Source: Actinomycetes bacterium
GTDB lineage: Bacteria; Actinomycetota; Acidimicrobiia; Acidimicrobiales; Microtrichaceae
Length of the DNA stretch: 6,215 nucleotides
NCBI GenBank assembly: GCA_023423215.1
Contig: JAFAFZ010000523.1
Span: forward strand, 1 to 6,215
Direction: 5' to 3'
Position 1 is the first letter of the stretch. Each line of letters begins with the position of its first letter. Made by a program: the position numbers and the translations under genes. Below the pieces are notes generated by a model. That model was not told the origin of the DNA, did no database searches, and saw only the letters and a program-made list of their open reading frames with translations. Shown one piece after another: positions 5,818-6,215 of this stretch.

Positions 5818-6215
5818 TCAGCCGATGCGGCCGAAGCTCATCACCTTGCCGCCCATGCGGTCGATCGGCGAGATCTTCACGACGTCGCCGGTGTGGGGCG
5901 AGTGGATCATCTGGCCGCCGCCGACGTACATGCCGACGTGCGAGACCGGGCTGCCGTAGAAGACGAGGTCGCCCGGCTGCAGCTGGTCGCGGGTGATGCG
6001 CTGGGTCGCCGAGCGCTGGGCACCCGAGGTGCGCGGCAGCGAGACGCCGACCTGGGCCCAGGACCACAGCATGAGGCCCGAGCAGTCGAAGCCGGACGGC
6101 GTCGACCCGCCGTAGCGGTACGGCACGCCGAGCATCGACTGCGCCGCGGCGATCGCGCCGGCGGCACCGGAGCTGGGCGGCGAGGCGGGCAGCGGCGCGG
6201 GGGCGGGTGCCGGAG
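5818..6215 (-). CDS. NlpC/P60 peptidoglycan endopeptidase domain protein, 5' end outside window
   Basis: The C-terminal 131 codons of a cell-wall cysteine peptidase of the type that cleaves peptide stems in peptidoglycan (RipA/Spr-like). The frame stays open to the right edge, so the start, any signal peptide and any upstream domains lie beyond it; the ATG at 6135 is internal, because the domain's N-terminal helix (GAIAAAQSMLGVPY) is coded upstream of it. Going toward the N-terminus from there, the visible part is a Pro/Ala/Ser linker (6160-6215), usual between an export or coiled-coil region and this domain. Numbering from the Met at 6135, the catalytic Cys is C18 in FDCSG, the His is H66 in VSHVGMYV, and H78 in QMIHSPHTG is the third polar residue; spacings match the family. 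RYGG and QPGDLVFY are also typical. The protein is presumably exported. It is convergent with the LLM gene across a 44 bp gap. Which NlpC/P60 subgroup it belongs to cannot be judged without the N-terminus. Confidence 0.92.
   Translation of the reverse strand, partial: PAPAPAPLPASPPSSGAAGAIAAAQSMLGVPYRYGGSTPSGFDCSGLMLWSWAQVGVSLPRTSGAQRSATQRITRDQLQPGDLVFYGSPVSHVGMYVGGGQMIHSPHTGDVVKISPIDRMGGKVMSFGRIG

Noticed and set aside
4811..6067. A 418-codon open frame on the minus strand under the LLM oxidoreductase and into the NlpC/P60 gene.
   Set aside because: It overlaps two well-supported coding regions and its product is low-complexity Arg/Ala/Gly/His-rich sequence with no family signature.
1..6215. 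A defence island, mobile element or other novel multi-gene system.
   Set aside because: There is no transposase, integrase, tRNA, toxin-antitoxin pair, nuclease partner or compositional break. The helicase is a standard housekeeping PcrA/UvrD1, not a defence-type fusion.

Overview
This 6.2 kb, very GC-rich window looks like ordinary chromosome of a high-GC actinobacterium. The main reasons are the strong G/C bias at third codon positions, an F420-type luciferase-like oxidoreductase, an actinobacterial-style UvrD1/PcrA helicase, an NlpC/P60 hydrolase on a Pro/Ala-rich linker, and start codons that sit directly behind TANNNT boxes (leaderless style). An acidimicrobial lineage is a guess; nothing here fixes the genus. 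There is no RNA gene, insertion sequence, CRISPR array or phage gene, and no non-coding stretch longer than about 100 bp.

Layout. From the divergent promoter region at 4711-4807, a minus-strand run reads leftward: a dienelactone hydrolase-family protein (4710-3898), a 63 bp gap, the DNA helicase PcrA/UvrD1 (3834-1606), a class I acyl-CoA/fatty-acid ligase of the AMP-forming superfamily (1609-59), and the first 20 codons of a further gene (62-1) that runs off the left edge. The last three are chained by 4-base start/stop overlaps (ATGA, then GTGA), so they are probably co-transcribed and translationally coupled. Rightward from the same region runs an LLM-class (F420-type) oxidoreductase (4808-5773). 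It converges on an NlpC/P60 peptidoglycan hydrolase (minus strand, from beyond 6215 to 5818) whose N-terminus is cut off by the right edge.

How the genes fit together. The ligase, and possibly the truncated gene after it, point to acyl-CoA metabolism. The dienelactone hydrolase-like protein and the LLM oxidoreductase share a divergent promoter region and could serve one catabolic or detoxification function, but the sequence does not show a substrate. The helicase is a housekeeping repair enzyme, and its tight coupling to a lipid-activation gene is the oddest point of organisation here. All three genes that begin after non-coding DNA have a TANNNT hexamer ending 6-8 nt before the ATG and no obvious Shine-Dalgarno. 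The operon-internal ligase instead has a good Shine-Dalgarno inside the end of the helicase gene. I found no convincing undescribed system; the findings are modest, checkable points.
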